A stretch of DNA of 64,000 nucleotides from Watersipora subatra (GCF_963576615.1 NC_088717.1:59534038-59598037); one strand, 5' to 3'. Shown: positions 35,000 to 48,632, counted from the stretch's first letter. Numbers and translations are program-made. Notes: generated by a model not told the origin, from the letters alone.

Positions 35000-37340
35000 A
35001 AAGGAATCACCCGACTCACAAGAGAACTTCTGCGTGATGACTGTCTCGTGATGCGCTGATGCCTCATCCTCCACTTACTTCCTTCTATGAATTATACATG
35101 CAAAAGTGATCTATTACGGTGAGGCTAAGCATTATGTTGACCCTTCAGAAATAAATTAGAAAGTGCCGAGTATGATATTATGATGAAGTCAATGTTAAAC
35201 ACTTCAGAAAACTGAAAACACTGTCACATTATTAGGATCCCTAGAAATTCCTTGACATCATGAAACAATATTTTCAAATAAAGCCAGTTGATTTAGGACA
35301 GTAAAATATATCTCATATACAAGCAGTTGGCCAGGAAGGGGATTAGGCAGGGGATTAGGGAGGGGATTAGAAAGGGTTGAGATAAGCAATGAGATCAATG
35401 AGGAAATAGTAAGTGAAAGAGAATGGCCACGGGTGACAATTATTCCTACACCCTTTTCAAAGATGGTGTGAGTCCCACATGATCACAACTAGCTGATAGC
35501 AGAAAGCTTACTCTAGACAATAGCAGATATATAGGAGAGGAAGACATAGCCGAAGAATCAAGTGGGAAGATGTGAGAAGCGAGACATCCCTTAAAAGTTG
35601 TAATAAGCTGGCGAGCTAAGCTGCCAGTTGGACATACAGATCAATAGTCTGTCGAACAATCTAGTATAGCTGCACTGCTCAAGTTAACGAGTACAAAAAA
35701 CTTTGCTCAGTTTATGAAAAGATGTAAAGTTCACACTATTGAAAACCTGAAGGAACAACTCTTAAGGTGACTTAAGAGTTGTCTACTTCTTCAATAGACA
35801 GAGCATTGGTGCTGTTTTGAGGTTCTGTGAAATCTTTGTGTAATTATTTTGACTGTTAATTTCAAGACTAGCTACTGAATAAAAATTGATTTTTAATATA
35901 TACTATTTGTAATGCGTGTACCATTTAGTATATCAAACCAGTATCGATTATGTGATTGTATCTTTTTTGAATATAAAGTTAACTATTTATAATCTCATCA
36001 GACAGCTCTATTCTAATTCTAGAAGAGAAGACGATTCACATTTGTTGATTACAGTGAAGGAAAAATATTTTAAAAACACCACAGATCACACAGTTCTTCA
36101 ATTTCACTACTAAAATACAGATAAGTTTATATAAACAATTATTCTGATAGGTTCAACTTATTATCCTCTTTTGTAATTATATAACAGCTAATTGCTATCT
36201 TTTTGATGGAGTTTTCACAAGAGAAAGCCACAAAGATATTTTAGACCTCCAATAGCGTATGGAGCTATATAAACAAAAATCAAGTAGGATTAACAAACCT
36301 GGAGACTGAGAAGAAGTCTGAGCTATCCCGTGCCCGATTACCTTTCAGTACCCATTAAGTTATAGTCATCTACAAGCAAAGATTAGACCAAGTGAAATAA
36401 TATTTTATTTCTAAAATCTGCAATTAATACTGTGTTGTAATCATTAGATGATCACTGCAACCGCTTTAAACTGGACAAAATAAAACTCATGTAATTGATA
36501 CAACGTATGAATCTATATATAAAGTCTTATCGAAATCAGATGAGTTAAAACTAATTTCCTAAAATGGCCACAATATTTAGAATGAACAGGCCATTACATC
36601 CTTCACTACATATCGGCTTGCAAATAGCAAACCTGAATAGCAAGGACATTGGGCTATCATATTTTACTACGACCTCAGATCTGTAAAGAAAAAGGCATAT
36701 TTCTGTATACATAATTGTGGGGGAAAAAACATTGTTTGTTACGCATTGCATTAAATTCCTATCTCTCAGTCTGAGCTATAAGAAAAGGGCATAGAGCTTT
36801 TACACAACTCTCATTGAAGGCATTCAGACACTGCTAAATATATGTCGACAACTAGAAGATTTAGATACTTACAGTCTGTTGTTGACATATATTGGTTTTT
36901 CATATTTTGTACACTATACATTTGCTTTGCAATCAATACAGGCAACAAAGTAGTACCATATAAATATTCAACCAAGAGTAATGAAAAAAACACAAGATCA
37001 ATGGTATGCATACCTGATATATTGTTGGATGATAACTAATTTATGTCATCTATGAAGCGCTACAACACGTGAAAACATTTACCTTTTTAAATAATAGTGT
37101 CATATATCATTAACTTTTTAACTAAAGGGTTATTTTTCATTTTGTCCATTGATCAATGTAACAGCGCTAAACCATGAATAAATAACGTAAGTATAACAAG
37201 CTTTTAGGTTTCCAATAAACCTCAAGTTTAGACCTAGATGGAAAAGATATCCTGCTAATCAGAAACTTGTACATATATTGGGAACAAACGACATGCATAA
37301 AAATTGATAACGCAATTAGTGAGTTGAAACGGTTTAAAAG
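35000..37340. other. Intergenic, no gene recognised
   Basis: AT-rich sequence with short open frames only. It may contain the missing 5' exon of the PAP2 gene, but I could not identify one. Confidence 0.35.
35755..35782. repeat. 12-bp-arm hairpin
   Basis: ACAACTCTTAAG, GTGA, CTTAAGAGTTGT: a perfect stem with a 4-nt loop in intergenic DNA. Confidence 0.85.
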
Positions 37341-37344
37341 AGCA

Positions 37345-38260
37345 AAACAGGAATGTGTTTTTTTACCAGACTTGTTCAACCTTTACAGCAAACCGATTCT
37401 GAGAGAAGTACATGGTATTTAAGAGTTCGTCCTTAGAGGCCATAACATGAACAACTTGCGTTATGCGGATGACACAATATATATTTCTGATTCAGTAAGG
37501 AGTTACAAGAAATACTTGACAAAGTAGTTAAAGAGAGCGGAAAGAAAGGTTTGACGATAGACTGCACGAAAACAGAATGCGTTGCAAGCAAAAGGGCACT
37601 ATAGCCAAAGTGTACCTTATATATAGACGAGAGGATCCAACAGGTTAATAAATTCAACTACCTAGGAAGTATCAAAACGGATGATGGAAAATGTAACTCG
37701 GAAATTAAAAGAAGAATAGGAATGGCAAAAAAATGCTTTTCAGAAATTGAAAAAACTAGTAAAAGACAGGAAAATGTTCATGGACACCAAGCTAAAAATG
37801 CTGTATCGTTATGTATACTCCATCTTTACGTCTGGCAGTGAGTGTTGGACGATTTCAACTCAGATGGAAGGAAAACTGAAAGCAGCGGAAGTATGGTTCC
37901 TAAGGCAAACATTTAGAATATCTTGGACGGATCATAAGTGGAAGTATTAAGAAAAACAGAGAGGGAAAGGAACTTAATTAAAACAATCAGGAAATGACGG
38001 CTGGAGTTTTTGGGCACATAATGTGGAAGGGTCTAGAGAATTTGATGGTAACAAAGAAAATTGAAAAAAAAAACGAGCAAAAGACTGCGGCTGAACTACT
38101 TGGGAAGCCTAAGCAGATGGACGGCGGCTCGACTACCAGAAAGAGAGAGCAGATGTATTGTAGCAAGCATTGCTGAAAGGAACAAGGGATACGAAGTGGT
38201 GGAGAACCATGATCACCCACTCATCACAGGACATGTCAATCAAAGAGAACTGTGATCAAA
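37345..38260 (+). pseudogene. LINE reverse-transcriptase fragment with YADD
   Basis: Joining frames gives ECVFLPDLFNLYS, then NNLRYADDTIYISDS with the catalytic YADD. This is followed by KTECVASKRA, FNYLGSIKTDDGKCNSEIKR and a C-terminal segment containing KLKAAEVWFLRQTFRISWTD. Several frameshifts and stops are present, and the N-terminal endonuclease is missing. It differs in type from the LINE fragment at 2.7-3.4 kb. Confidence 0.85.
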
Positions 38261-38784
38261 TGTATAGACAAGCTAGAGAAATAGAGTTGAAATGAGAGGA
38301 CACGAAAATTATTATCGTGACCTATGTCTTATAAGATTATTAGAACAATAATATTATTAGAATAAATGTCTTTCAAATTACGTTGGAACAAAGAAAATGA
38401 AACATTCTTGTTTTACGCTGAGGAGCAATCGCGAAAAATTGTATCATACAAATTAATTTTAATGAAAATATAGCAAAAAATCAATCTTGTTTCGAACTAG
38501 TAGCCGCTTAGCACGGTACTGTAACGAGTAATTGCCTTGAAACCAATTAAATGAAATAAAAATTTGCATATAGGTTTTGAGTCACTTCATTGTTTTTAAA
38601 TTTGTATTCCACGTTTGGTTTGCGAAAATGATGCACTTTCCGTCTACGTTGCCTAATTCGAAATCCGGATATTGATAGAGCAATCCATTTTTTACATTGC
38701 GAATGCTATACTTCTTCGTAAGTTTATCAGACCCTTATCGCAATAAAGTGAACTTAAGCTAATCAATCCGCCAATTGCACCGAT

Positions 38785-38856
38785 CTATAAATAGCTAGCG
38801 ATTTTTATTGGCCGATAAAATTAGCCTACAACATCGCAACTGTGTGCTACAAATAC
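38785..38856 (+). promoter_or_regulatory. Conserved promoter-proximal block of UBL-VWA gene A
   Basis: CTATAAATAG (MEF2-like or TATA-like) at 38785, CGATAAAATTAG at 38813 and GCTACAAATAC at 38846 recur in the same order and similar spacing upstream of paralogue B (48556, 48583 and 48622). The surrounding sequence is much less alike. A function is inferred only from this conservation. Confidence 0.55.
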
Positions 38857-38947
38857 GCGTGATCGGTTTCATCTTGTCATTTGCAACCTTTCAGGATTTC
38901 GAGAACAGAGCATTTGTTAATAGTGGAACGGAAGCACACAGTAAAAT

Positions 38948-41900
38948 ATGGGAAAATCTACTCAGCTCAACGATTTAGAATCACTTGGCATTACTGTCAC
39001 ACTCAAGCTCCCAGATGGTAAACTAGTTCCGATCACGCTACATCAATGTGATCAAATAGTAAAGATCTACAGTTTGGCATCAAGGGAAGTTGGTGCGAAG
39101 CAGTCACTGATAAGAATAAAGTATTCCGGAAAAGTGCTACAACAACAACAGAGCGTTTCATTTTTGGGACTAATGTCTGGAATGGTTCTGAAAACAGAGG
39201 TAAGTGTGGAGTAGCAATGCCAGGCTGAAAAACATGAATATTACTGAGCTAATACCATCATAAAATTGTGTAACAGATTCTCGCACTGTGAAATGAAAAA
39301 AATTTGTTTTATGCTACCAGATACAGGATAAAAAAACAATGCATAGCACATCTATATTACATCCACCAAATGCATACTTGCTATTTGAAAACATAGCATC
39401 GGTCTAGCAACAAAATCAGGTACATCAAACGAATTTCAATATAACTTGTTGGAACAAAAGTGTTGAAGTTCCTGCAACACAGTAAATAAGCACATTATAA
39501 GGTAACATATATTTCAGGTTATAACAGTCAGAACTCTAGACTTGACAATAAAACTAGAAAGAGAAGATAGCGAGGGTGAGGTGATGACACTTCAGTGCTA
39601 CAACACTGACACTCTCCAGCAGTTGCTCCAGCAACTGGAAGAAAAAGGATGCAGAAACTGTCAAATATATTTAGGAAGTAAAAAGTTGCCAAGCGAACAG
39701 ATGCTCTGTGACCTTAAGATAGGCAACAACTCGACTCTAACAGCGAGACTCCAAACCAAATCAGTTAAAAACCCTACTTCACAGGTACTTATCAATCTCA
39801 GTTACCATCTCAACTGCCTAGCCATATTTTGTTTGATACCTTAGCACTTACTAGTTAATGGTATTTCAGTCTCTGTCAGCACAAGAGTCTCTGCCAGATA
39901 TCATGCCAACATTTACAGCTGATGGAAAACCTGTAGAAGTCGTCTTCTCATTTGATACAACAGGAAGTATGTTCTCCGTCTTAACACAGGTATAGCCTTC
40001 GTAATAATCATTTCAGCTTATATTCGATATTATATTATAGATAGTCAAATAGTTTTCATCACCAATAAAGAAAGTACCGCCGCTTCTGGCATAGAGATCA
40101 CCAGCATTGTCTACTTTTCAACTTTGTGTGCTTTGCAGGTTCGCAACAACCTTCGAGACTTGATTGATCGTCTCCTCGCAGACATACCTAATATTAGAGT
40201 CGGGCTGATGGCGCAGGGAGACTACTGTGATTATTCCAACTATGTCATCAAGTCTCATGAGCTCAGCAATGATGCTGAAAGCTTAAAGAACTTTGCCATG
40301 GATGTTCCTGCTACCGGTGGAGGGGATTCTCCAGAGGTTGGTACAATTTAGTCAATACCACTAAAGATGATGACAGAAGCAGCGACGATTCTACCTAAAA
40401 ATATCAGATTCCAATTGAAACTGACTGTAAATCTTTCGCAACTTGTGAGTCCAGCATAAGATTAGAGAAGTGGTAGTGTTGTGGTACACATAGAATAAGA
40501 GCACACGCATGAAACACGTATAAAGACTAGCCACTTATTGGTTTGTTTAAAGATTACAGGATATTGTAGGCTTACGAGTTGGTCTTAAAAAGAGCTCAAG
40601 AAATGGATTGGAGTGAGGACTCTGCTAAAGCCCTGGTAGTTATTGGAGACAGTGCTCCACACCCCCCTTCCATGACAGACCAAAATATCTACTGGCACAC
40701 TGAGCTAGATATTCTTTCAGCTTTAGGAGTTAAGGTACTTTTTAAAGAGAATGTTATAAAGTATTATCCATGTGACTTTACATCTAAAAGTCACATGGAT
40801 AATCCTAGTTGAGTAGTATTGGTTGACTAGTACCGGTTGACTAGAAATGGTTGACTATTAGCGGTGGACTAGTACTGGTTGATTAGTACTGCTTGATGAG
40901 AACTGGTTGACTAATGCTGGTTGACTAGTACCGGTTGACTAGTACCAGTTGACTAATTCTGGTTGACAAGTACCGGTTGACAAGTACCGGTTGACTATTA
41001 CTGGTTGACTAATTATTATTGGTTAAGTAGACAAAATACAAAAAATGATGATTGTTGACTCTTGTTTAGACTGAGTTGACAAAAAGTTGTTAGCTCTTTT
41101 ACAATAATTTTAGCATATGCAATTCCTGCAATAAATGTCACATTTGATGGAATGGAATTTCCTTCAAAGATAAAATACTGAAGCATTTTGTTTTGCTGCC
41201 CTTTTAAAGGTCTATGGTGTGCAAGCTAAGCCAGATATCTCAGTAACACCTTTCTACAAAGAGCTAGCAGATAGAACCAATGGGGCGTATGTTACATTCT
41301 CCAACTTCTCCCTTATTAAGGACATGTTTCTGGCAGGTGGGTATTTATTAATAGCTGTGCTGTCGCAGAGAGTATTCCTCGAGCTCGAGGGTGTCTCTCA
41401 TTAATACGATAGATGAGCAGTAAGAGCTTAGCTAAGATGGTAGATGTCTAATCACTGGTAATAGTAAAGGACATTATGGATAGAGGGCACTTAGCCGCCC
41501 ATGTCTTTGATATGAAGTTGTCCAAGAGGTGTTTGGCGTTTGAATGTTTGTTAGATGATGTAGCTGACATGTATTATGTGACTGGAGAATATGCACCATT
41601 GTTCTAACGGAAACTAGAATTCAACTATCGGTATTTTTACCGCATGGTTACATCACTCACTCCTGCCATTTGTTCCTCTTCTTTGGGTTACAGTGTGCTA
41701 CAATGAAGCCTCAGAACAACATCTTGGCGAATTCCGAAGTGAATTGGAAGAGGGAGGACAGTTGACAGCCCAACAAGAGCAAATATTCAGTCAGCTCCAA
41801 GAGCAGCAAGAGGCTGTCAAGGAAGACAAAGCAGCTGAAATTGTTGCTTTGCAAATAGCCTTTGATCCAAGACAATCCAAGGTACAATAGAAATAGACAA

Positions 41901-42218
41901 TTTAAGGTCTATTGACAAATAGTTTCTAATTTTTAATCAAGTTACTTTCACATACTTCTGGATTAATGCAAAGAGAATAACACCAGCATGTAACAAGTTA
42001 TATTTCTGCTGTAGAATTACACGAGCACCAAATGGTTTGATAAAGCACTTGACCATGGGACTCCTCAATACTCGCTAAATATGAACACCAACAGATGGGG
42101 TCCATACAACACAAGCAAATGTGCCAAAGATTCCGCCTCTTTGTCATCAACAATCAAGGAGCCAATAAAAAGAAAGAGGCATGTCTCAATTTTCAACTGT
42201 TTTGCATCATCACACTAA
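38948..42218 (+). CDS. UBL-UBL-VWA protein, tandem copy A
   Basis: Eight exons: 38948-39199, 39518-39784, 39870-39989, 40139-40336, 40570-40734, 41210-41336, 41694-41881 and 42015-42218 (stop included). They give 506 residues with all phases matched and no breaks. Residues ~1-84 and ~85-165 resemble two ubiquitin-like domains (VTLKLPDGK...LIRIKYSGKVLQ, then LTIKLERED...IYLGSKKLP). A von Willebrand A domain follows, with the MIDAS-type FDTTGSM, the loop ATGGGDSPEAYELV, VVIGDSAPHPP, and YKELADRTNGAYVTF near its end. Then come a helical EEGGQLTAQQEQIFSQLQEQ segment and a basic tail ending IFNCFASSH. The VWA resembles those of intracellular vwkA-like proteins. There is no signal peptide, so it is probably cytosolic. 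The substrate and role are unknown. AATAAA at 42471 may serve polyadenylation. It is a tandem paralogue of the gene at 48742. Confidence 0.92.
40763..40803. repeat. Perfect 17-bp-arm hairpin in intron 5 of gene A
   Basis: ATTATCCATGTGACTTT, the 7-nt loop ACATCTA, then the exact reverse complement. It lies 29 bp after the donor of exon 5 and is absent from the corresponding intron of gene B. Confidence 0.92.
40803..41025. repeat. ~15-bp repeat (GGTTGACTAGTACC)
   Basis: About 14 variants of GGTTGACTAGTACC or GGTTGACTAATACT in intron 5 of gene A, starting directly after the hairpin. It is not present in gene B. Confidence 0.9.
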
Positions 42219-42299
42219 CTGATTAACTCCCTTAACTAGTATAGTTAAGTATGTTGAGTAGCATATAGTGACAGGGTAAAGGTCATTAAAGGTCATAAG

Positions 42300-43341
42300 G
42301 TTGACTCTTATGAGTGCACAACATTTACCATGGAATATATGTATAGTAAGACGTAGCTGCGGGTGACATATTTAGAGCCCACCCTACAGTTAACACTGTT
42401 TACAATATTGAGCACTATCTGATTTCTTTATCACATAAAACGAGTTCTTATGACAATCGATGTATCTTCAAATAAATTTATTACACAAGGTCGAGCGAAG
42501 ATGTGTTTTTCTCAGATGTTTCACCTAAAGTCAATTCCTACAATGAGCAAGCTTCTTAGACATTCTACATCAGCAACAGTCCACCGAGTGCTTCTTGAAA
42601 TGATCTTCTATCTACATATATTAGTGACACGCATCTCATAACCACAAATCACGCAATCAACATGTTGGCTAGCATGGCCAGAGATAAGTACTGTAGTACA
42701 GCACAAAACGCATGCAAAATATGGAAGATGATTTGTGTTTACCTTGTAGAAATTAGAACCTTTTGCAGCATTTTCTACCATAGAAGCATCAATGAACATG
42801 GGGGCCTTCAAATGTAAAGAATATGTGACATTGCAATAGTCTTTACTACCACATGAGCAAAAAGACATTGGTTTTACATCAAGCTGGTTTACAAACATGT
42901 TTGAAGATGCAGCAAAACCCGCAAAATAGAGTAGCGTGACCACTTTAGCACATTCAAGAATTAGCCTAATCATGCCATCGTTTAGGGCAAGGAAAACAAT
43001 TGTTCAATTAGTATCCACTTGAAGACCGCGCTAAAACACTCGCCAGAACCATGGCTAGAGCATGATGACATATCTTCTAAAGCGATACCAGAAAATGTTC
43101 TTTGAATCTTCATGGTGCCATAAGTTTCTGGCAGCTCTTAAGTAACAATGCACGAATATTTAGATGTCAGAGTGTTGATGCAGAATATGTTATTTGTAAT
43201 ATACAATGCATCTGTGCCATTTCAGACTAGTATTTAAAATCTTTTGGGAAATGCCAGACAAAACTAGATGATTTCTACTGAGCAGTTGCCAAATTAATTC
43301 CCAAACATTTAATATATCATTGTATATCTAATCAAAAGCTT

Positions 43342-43418
<77 letters not shown>

Positions 43419-45940
43419 GATGACCCAAGCAAACTAGCTAAAAAACACACTAGTTAATAATCATCCACCAAAGCATAAAAGTACGAACATAAATAAGAAT
43501 GACCATTGGCTCTAAAGTGAGCAAGTATAAAATCATAGAATAGATGTCATCATGGTTATATGAATGTGAAAGAGCTACCAACTCATTGCAATTGTATTTG
43601 CACAGTATTAGTACACATTCAACTCAGGTCAAACACAAACTCTTCAGGGTTTTTTCTGATAGACCAACTTTTTATGCTCAATTCAGAAAGTAAGGAGTCT
43701 TTTAAACAATGCACAAATTCAATAAAATAAAGTTTAATATTTAAAATCAAACAATAAAATTTAAAAAACAAACAATAAATTAAGTTTAATAAAAAAATAT
43801 ATACCTTGAGAGTCAAAAATATTTTGACCTTCAACTTGTCAAAATACATCACAATGTATTTTGACAAGTTGAAGAACTTATAATAGCAATAAGAAAGTTT
43901 GAAATTTTGTGTTCTTCAACACAAGCATCAATACATTTTGTCATTGAGTAATTATCCCCAATTTCATAACATCATCATAGAGCCAAGTGGTTACATGCTT
44001 TGGGAGCATGGCACTCGCCGTACTTACAATCTTTTTCCCAATCTATCTACCAACCTTGCCTAGTATTTCTAAAAGGGGAAACTCTTTCTTTGATAGTTTG
44101 CTCATGGAATATAAAACTTTGTCACCACTCACAAGCTCACAATTAGTAGGCCTAGAGATTACAACCATCTTGGTATGCCATGCCTTGTTAAAAGTATTTG
44201 TGGTATAGAACTTAACAATCCTATCCGACAGGTTACCAACAGGAAATTAGTCCACAGTGAACCTAACAGACAGAGAGCAGCATGAAGTTGGCTCGAACAG
44301 CCATTGTCGCTGCATCCAATGTGATGAATAGCCATTGTAAGGTTACGAATAAAGAAACTAGGCTTCAGCAGAATGAAAGAAACCAAAGATGAAGAAAATC
44401 CATCAAGACCAGCATCAATGTGTCTGACTGAGCAGAACGGTTGAATCTTCCGACAAACACTTGTCCAGCAAAATACATTTAAAATGTAGTCAAGTTCACT
44501 AACCATAGTTGTATTTGCTGTATGGGATGACAGGTTGACTAAAAACCAGCCAGGCATCAAAGTACCCTCTTCCTTCAACTTTCCTCATCTCCCCTGCTTA
44601 TCAAAATACAACAAATCAAATGAGACAGAGCAGAACTGTCTGTGGCCTAATCAAGACCTTTCAAGCATCCAGAGGGTGTGCACCAATTCATCGAGCATCT
44701 GCTAATCCAAAATAGCAACTGTACTAAAGGGCCATGTAAAACAAGTTAGTACATGACGAGATTGTTATAGGCATCTAAAAGTACTGAATCAATTGCCCAG
44801 ATCTGGATTTTTAGCAATGTGTACAGAAGAAAAATCTGTTTTTTACTCACACTAAGCAATAGGTTTATCGGTATAAAAAAGGACCCTTTCAAATCTTGTT
44901 CGATCGACAAAGGATAGACAGGCTAATAAAGTAGCAGCATTTAATGTGCAAAAAAATATTAAGATATAGAGAAGTAACACTACAAAAAGTGTGGCCTGCG
45001 GAGGTATTTCAGTTCAAGCAATGAAATCGCAATGTAATATTTGCAAGCAGTATGTTAATTAACAGCCTTTGTAGATGCAAAAAATGTTAAAGAAATGCAC
45101 GTTGATGAAGATGGACATAAGGATTTTAGTGAATTATTTTTGAGACCAATGATTAAAGAAAACTACAGAGATACCAAGGCCATAGTTAGGGAAAATGAAG
45201 CTTATCTATCATCTGATTCAGCTTGACAATAGCTCAAGGAGATATTATTACAGCTATTCTTAAACGAACTGGAACTTTCCAAAAAGTCTCAAAATGTATT
45301 GAGAGGGCAAGCAATATGCTAAAAGAGGAAATCAAAAAGCTCGGGAGCACTCAGCATTGCCCCGATAGTTACTGAGATGTTGAATCAGGACGTTAGGTTA
45401 GGCTAGCGGCGACCATTTCTAAAACAGCAATCGGACAGTCTCAAATTAATAGGGACTTTGGGACAAGTTTTGAGAAACCATAAGATGAGTTGTGCAAGAC
45501 TTGACTTGAAACTTGGAATAATTTGACATGATGGGTGGCTCTGTAGATTGGTTTAGTTTTTGTGTGTGCTGCTCATCGGATTGGTGAGATATTTGGGTGG
45601 ATACTTTTGTTTTTGCTCATAACTGCGTGGACCTTTGTTGTTTTTTAGTGTGTGTAGACTACGGCCCGGCCTCAGCTTCGGCAATATCCCGCTAAAGGAC
45701 ACCTGTGGTTGAAGCTTAGACGCCCTTGTCCGTTTTCAAGCCTTGTTTCACCTTTCATTTAAACAGTCTCCAGAAAGTCGAGAAAGGTAGCTGCCTTCCC
45801 AAGTTGAAACATGGAAAGATAGTCATGAAAAAGGTCAACAAGCTAATGAAGAAGTATGCCTTATGATTGATGACACCCAATGAGTCTGGTTCAATCAGAG
45901 TCAGAGCTTTACAATCAGACTAAAAACCACTGGAAACAAT
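42300..45940. other. Spacer between the tandem genes, origin unclear
   Basis: AT-rich sequence with a 70-bp (AT)n run at 43346-43413 and a perfect 20-bp-arm hairpin at 43830-43873. Two open minus-strand frames (42608-42973 and 44159-44578, 121 and 139 codons) have no recognisable domain and no clear splice context. They may be remnants of mobile DNA. Confidence 0.35.
43830..43873. repeat. Perfect 20-bp-arm hairpin
   Basis: TTCAACTTGTCAAAATACAT, the loop CACA, and the exact reverse complement. A 20-bp stem with a 4-nt loop is the longest perfect hairpin I noticed in the window. Confidence 0.92.
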
Positions 45941-45949
45941 ATTAGAAAA

Positions 45950-47150
45950 GCCTATAAGTTTGGCACCTGCTTGTTTTCAACAAATACTACTTTATCTGTC
46001 TAAGTACAATCTGGATATCAAGAAACACTCGCAGACAGACTATCGCATCTTGCTAAACCAGGAAAGGACCAAGAACTACCAAGATTTTATGTTAAGACAG
46101 TTTATGATAGCTCAAGCGCTGAAAGTTGCTCCTACTCATCTGGATGACATTGTGCTAAAACTCAGATCCTAGTGTTTTTACCCTGAGTGATTAAATCAAG
46201 AATGAATGGCCTCATAGTATGCAAGATCTTCCAGAAAAACTTCAAAATTCTTGGTGCTGCAGAAAGGAACTCACTATTTTTGATGGTTTGATCACTAAAA
46301 GTAATAGAATCGTCATCCTTACCGATTCACAGGCTGCAACTCTGCAAGGTCTACAATATATACATCAAAGCGTCACATCTACATTGCAAAGAGCACAATT
46401 ATGGTGTACTGGTGGATGATATCACCGGCTTGTTCAACCAGCGTCAATAATGCCGGATTCATGCTAAAAAGAAACCTCAACCTCCTGAAGGACAAGTTAC
46501 TGCATCTCAACCATCTCAGATACTGGTTGTTGATCTTCTTGGCTTCAAGTGTCAAACATCAATGGTGACCATAGACTTCTACTCCGGCTATATGACTTTT
46601 GCTGTCCTGGACAATGAGTCTGCAGATCAGGTTATCACTGCATTAAATATCAACTTTCAAAAATTTGGATTAGTTGAAGAGATCTACTGAGATAATGGAC
46701 CATGCTTCAAATCAGGAGAATTCACTAATTTTTGTCCAGAACTAGAAATTTTACACGAGACCACCAATCCTCATCACCATCAATCCATGAGTAAAGTTGA
46801 AAGGGCCACACAGACAGTCAAGCAGATTTTGAAAAAGTCAAAAAACAACCTTGATGTCACATGTTGCTTGATTACATATCATGACACTCCAATTAGGAAC
46901 CTCTTGCCAAGCTCTGCAGAACTGTGTATAGAAAGGAGAATCAACACACGTCTTCGTCTTATGTGTGCTCCATTAATAATGAAAGATTTTCAAAAAGCCA
47001 AACCAACAGAGCACAGAGCTGCACATCTGAAGGATCCAAGAAGGAACCAAGATAAATACGTGTGGCGAATCAAGCTGTTTGGTTCACAGAGAAGGGTTGT
47101 GCTGAATAAAAACCTGGCATCAATATATCAAGAGATCCGCATCTGAATTC
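45950..47150 (+). pseudogene. Ty3/Gypsy retrotransposon pol relic (RNase H end to integrase)
   Basis: After the RNase H-like LSKYNLDIKKHSQTDYRIL there is a zinc-binding-domain-like stretch (KELTIFDGLITKSNRIVI) and an integrase core. The core has LLGFKCQTSMVTIDFYSGYM, then an in-frame stop before DNGPCFKSGEFTNFC, then HHHQSMSKVERATQTVKQIL. The D and DNG...E spacing fits a DDE integrase. The frame shifts several times and stops interrupt it, so it is inactive. No LTRs were recognised. Confidence 0.85.
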
Positions 47151-47198
47151 ATACTGGATCTTAAACCAACAAAGCGGCAGAAGTGTCTGCAGAAACAA

Positions 47199-47582
47199 AT
47201 GCAGAAGCGATGCAGACCAACTGCTGCAAAGCATCCAGGGTTATCAGAACAAGTGTGTACTAATGCCAACCCTCTATCATCACCTCCCAATTCACCACCT
47301 CCCAATTCACCACCTCCCAATTCACCACCTCCCAATTCACCGTCTCCTAATTCACCACCTCCCGCTTCACCACCTCCCGCTTCACCACCTCCTACTTTAC
47401 TGCCTTCTAATTCACCACCTCTCGCTTCACCACCTCCTACTTCACTGCCTTCTAATTCACTACCTCCTAATTCACCACTCCTAATTTATCACCTCCTTAT
47501 TCACCATCTCTTAATTTATCGCCTCCTAATTCACCACCTTTTAATTCCCTACCTCCTAGTTTACCACCTGAAGCACGACTAA
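47199..47582 (+). other. Proline-rich 15-bp coding-like repeat
   Basis: An open frame encodes repeats of PPNSP or PPASP from 15-bp CACCTCCCAATTCAC units (about 47275-47570). It directly follows the Gypsy integrase relic and could be part of that element's 3' region. Whether it is expressed is unknown. Confidence 0.5.
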
Positions 47583-48555
47583 ACACACCTGATACAGATG
47601 CGCTGATGTCTGCTACACCTGCACAAAAGACTACATCAGAAAAAGCTTCATACCCATAAAAGAGGAACCATCAACAATGCGTACTACAAGATCAGGTTCA
47701 ATAGGCAAAAATACTAAACGCTTAAATTATACCTACTATTCTTCAAATTTAAAACATTTCCAAACAGGGACATGTTATAACTAGTTCTAGAACACTCCTT
47801 TTGTCGCATGGTCATTAACTACTTATGTACTAGCTTTATGTGATTGCTACTAATGTACTAGCTTTATCTAATAATTTCTAATGTGCTAGCTTTATTACGC
47901 ATTACTAGTATATATAACTCAGCTGCTGAGCACGAAGAGTTCAGTTCACCATTGTCACTGGTTTTATGAAATGCAAGCTCAATGAGAAACATAACACTAC
48001 CTCTAATAACAATACATGTATTGAATGTTTGATAGGAATCGATCTGAAATTTTCTAGTTTCCATTTGTTAGTTCTTGACAAATATTGTTTCAAATCAGCA
48101 AAAAAATGTTGACCATTGCGTAAACGAGTTTACGCAATTTTCTATATACATGTAACGGTAAATAAATTGGCTGAGCATTCTTCACGGTAACTAAACCGCT
48201 AGCTCTAATAGTTTGTTGTGCGATTGCAAAGTATCACAACTGAGTCAGTTGAACTGACTTCACTATGAAATCACTTTTAAGTTTTTACATTCTTATAAGC
48301 AATTATTACAAACTAATAATATTAGACATATCGTCAAATAATCCTGGAGATGTGATGCGGTTTGAATGAAACTCGTTTCAGTTCTTCGTTAAAAATATAC
48401 ACCCGTGCTGTTAACATATACAGTAAATCGAATAAGCGAGTTCTTTACAAAACTATTATTTCGCGACCGAGTACATTTTAGCCTTTCCGTGATAGCTCTA
48501 TTGTGCAAGACCGCTCAGCTTAGGACATACACTATTTGGAATACTATATCTGGTT

Positions 48556-48632
48556 CTAAAAATAGTTGGCTCTATAATTCGTCGATAAAATTAGAACAGC
48601 CAATCAACTGCAAGCAAAAGCGCTACAAATAC
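48556..48632 (+). promoter_or_regulatory. Conserved promoter-proximal block of UBL-VWA gene B
   Basis: CTAAAAATAG, an exact MEF2 consensus, at 48556, then CGATAAAATTAG at 48583 and GCTACAAATAC at 48622. The order matches the block upstream of gene A. The start codon lies 110 bp after the last word. Confidence 0.55.

Noticed and set aside
44159-44578. 139-codon minus-strand open frame
   Set aside because: No recognised motif or convincing splice sites; left as unexplained spacer sequence.
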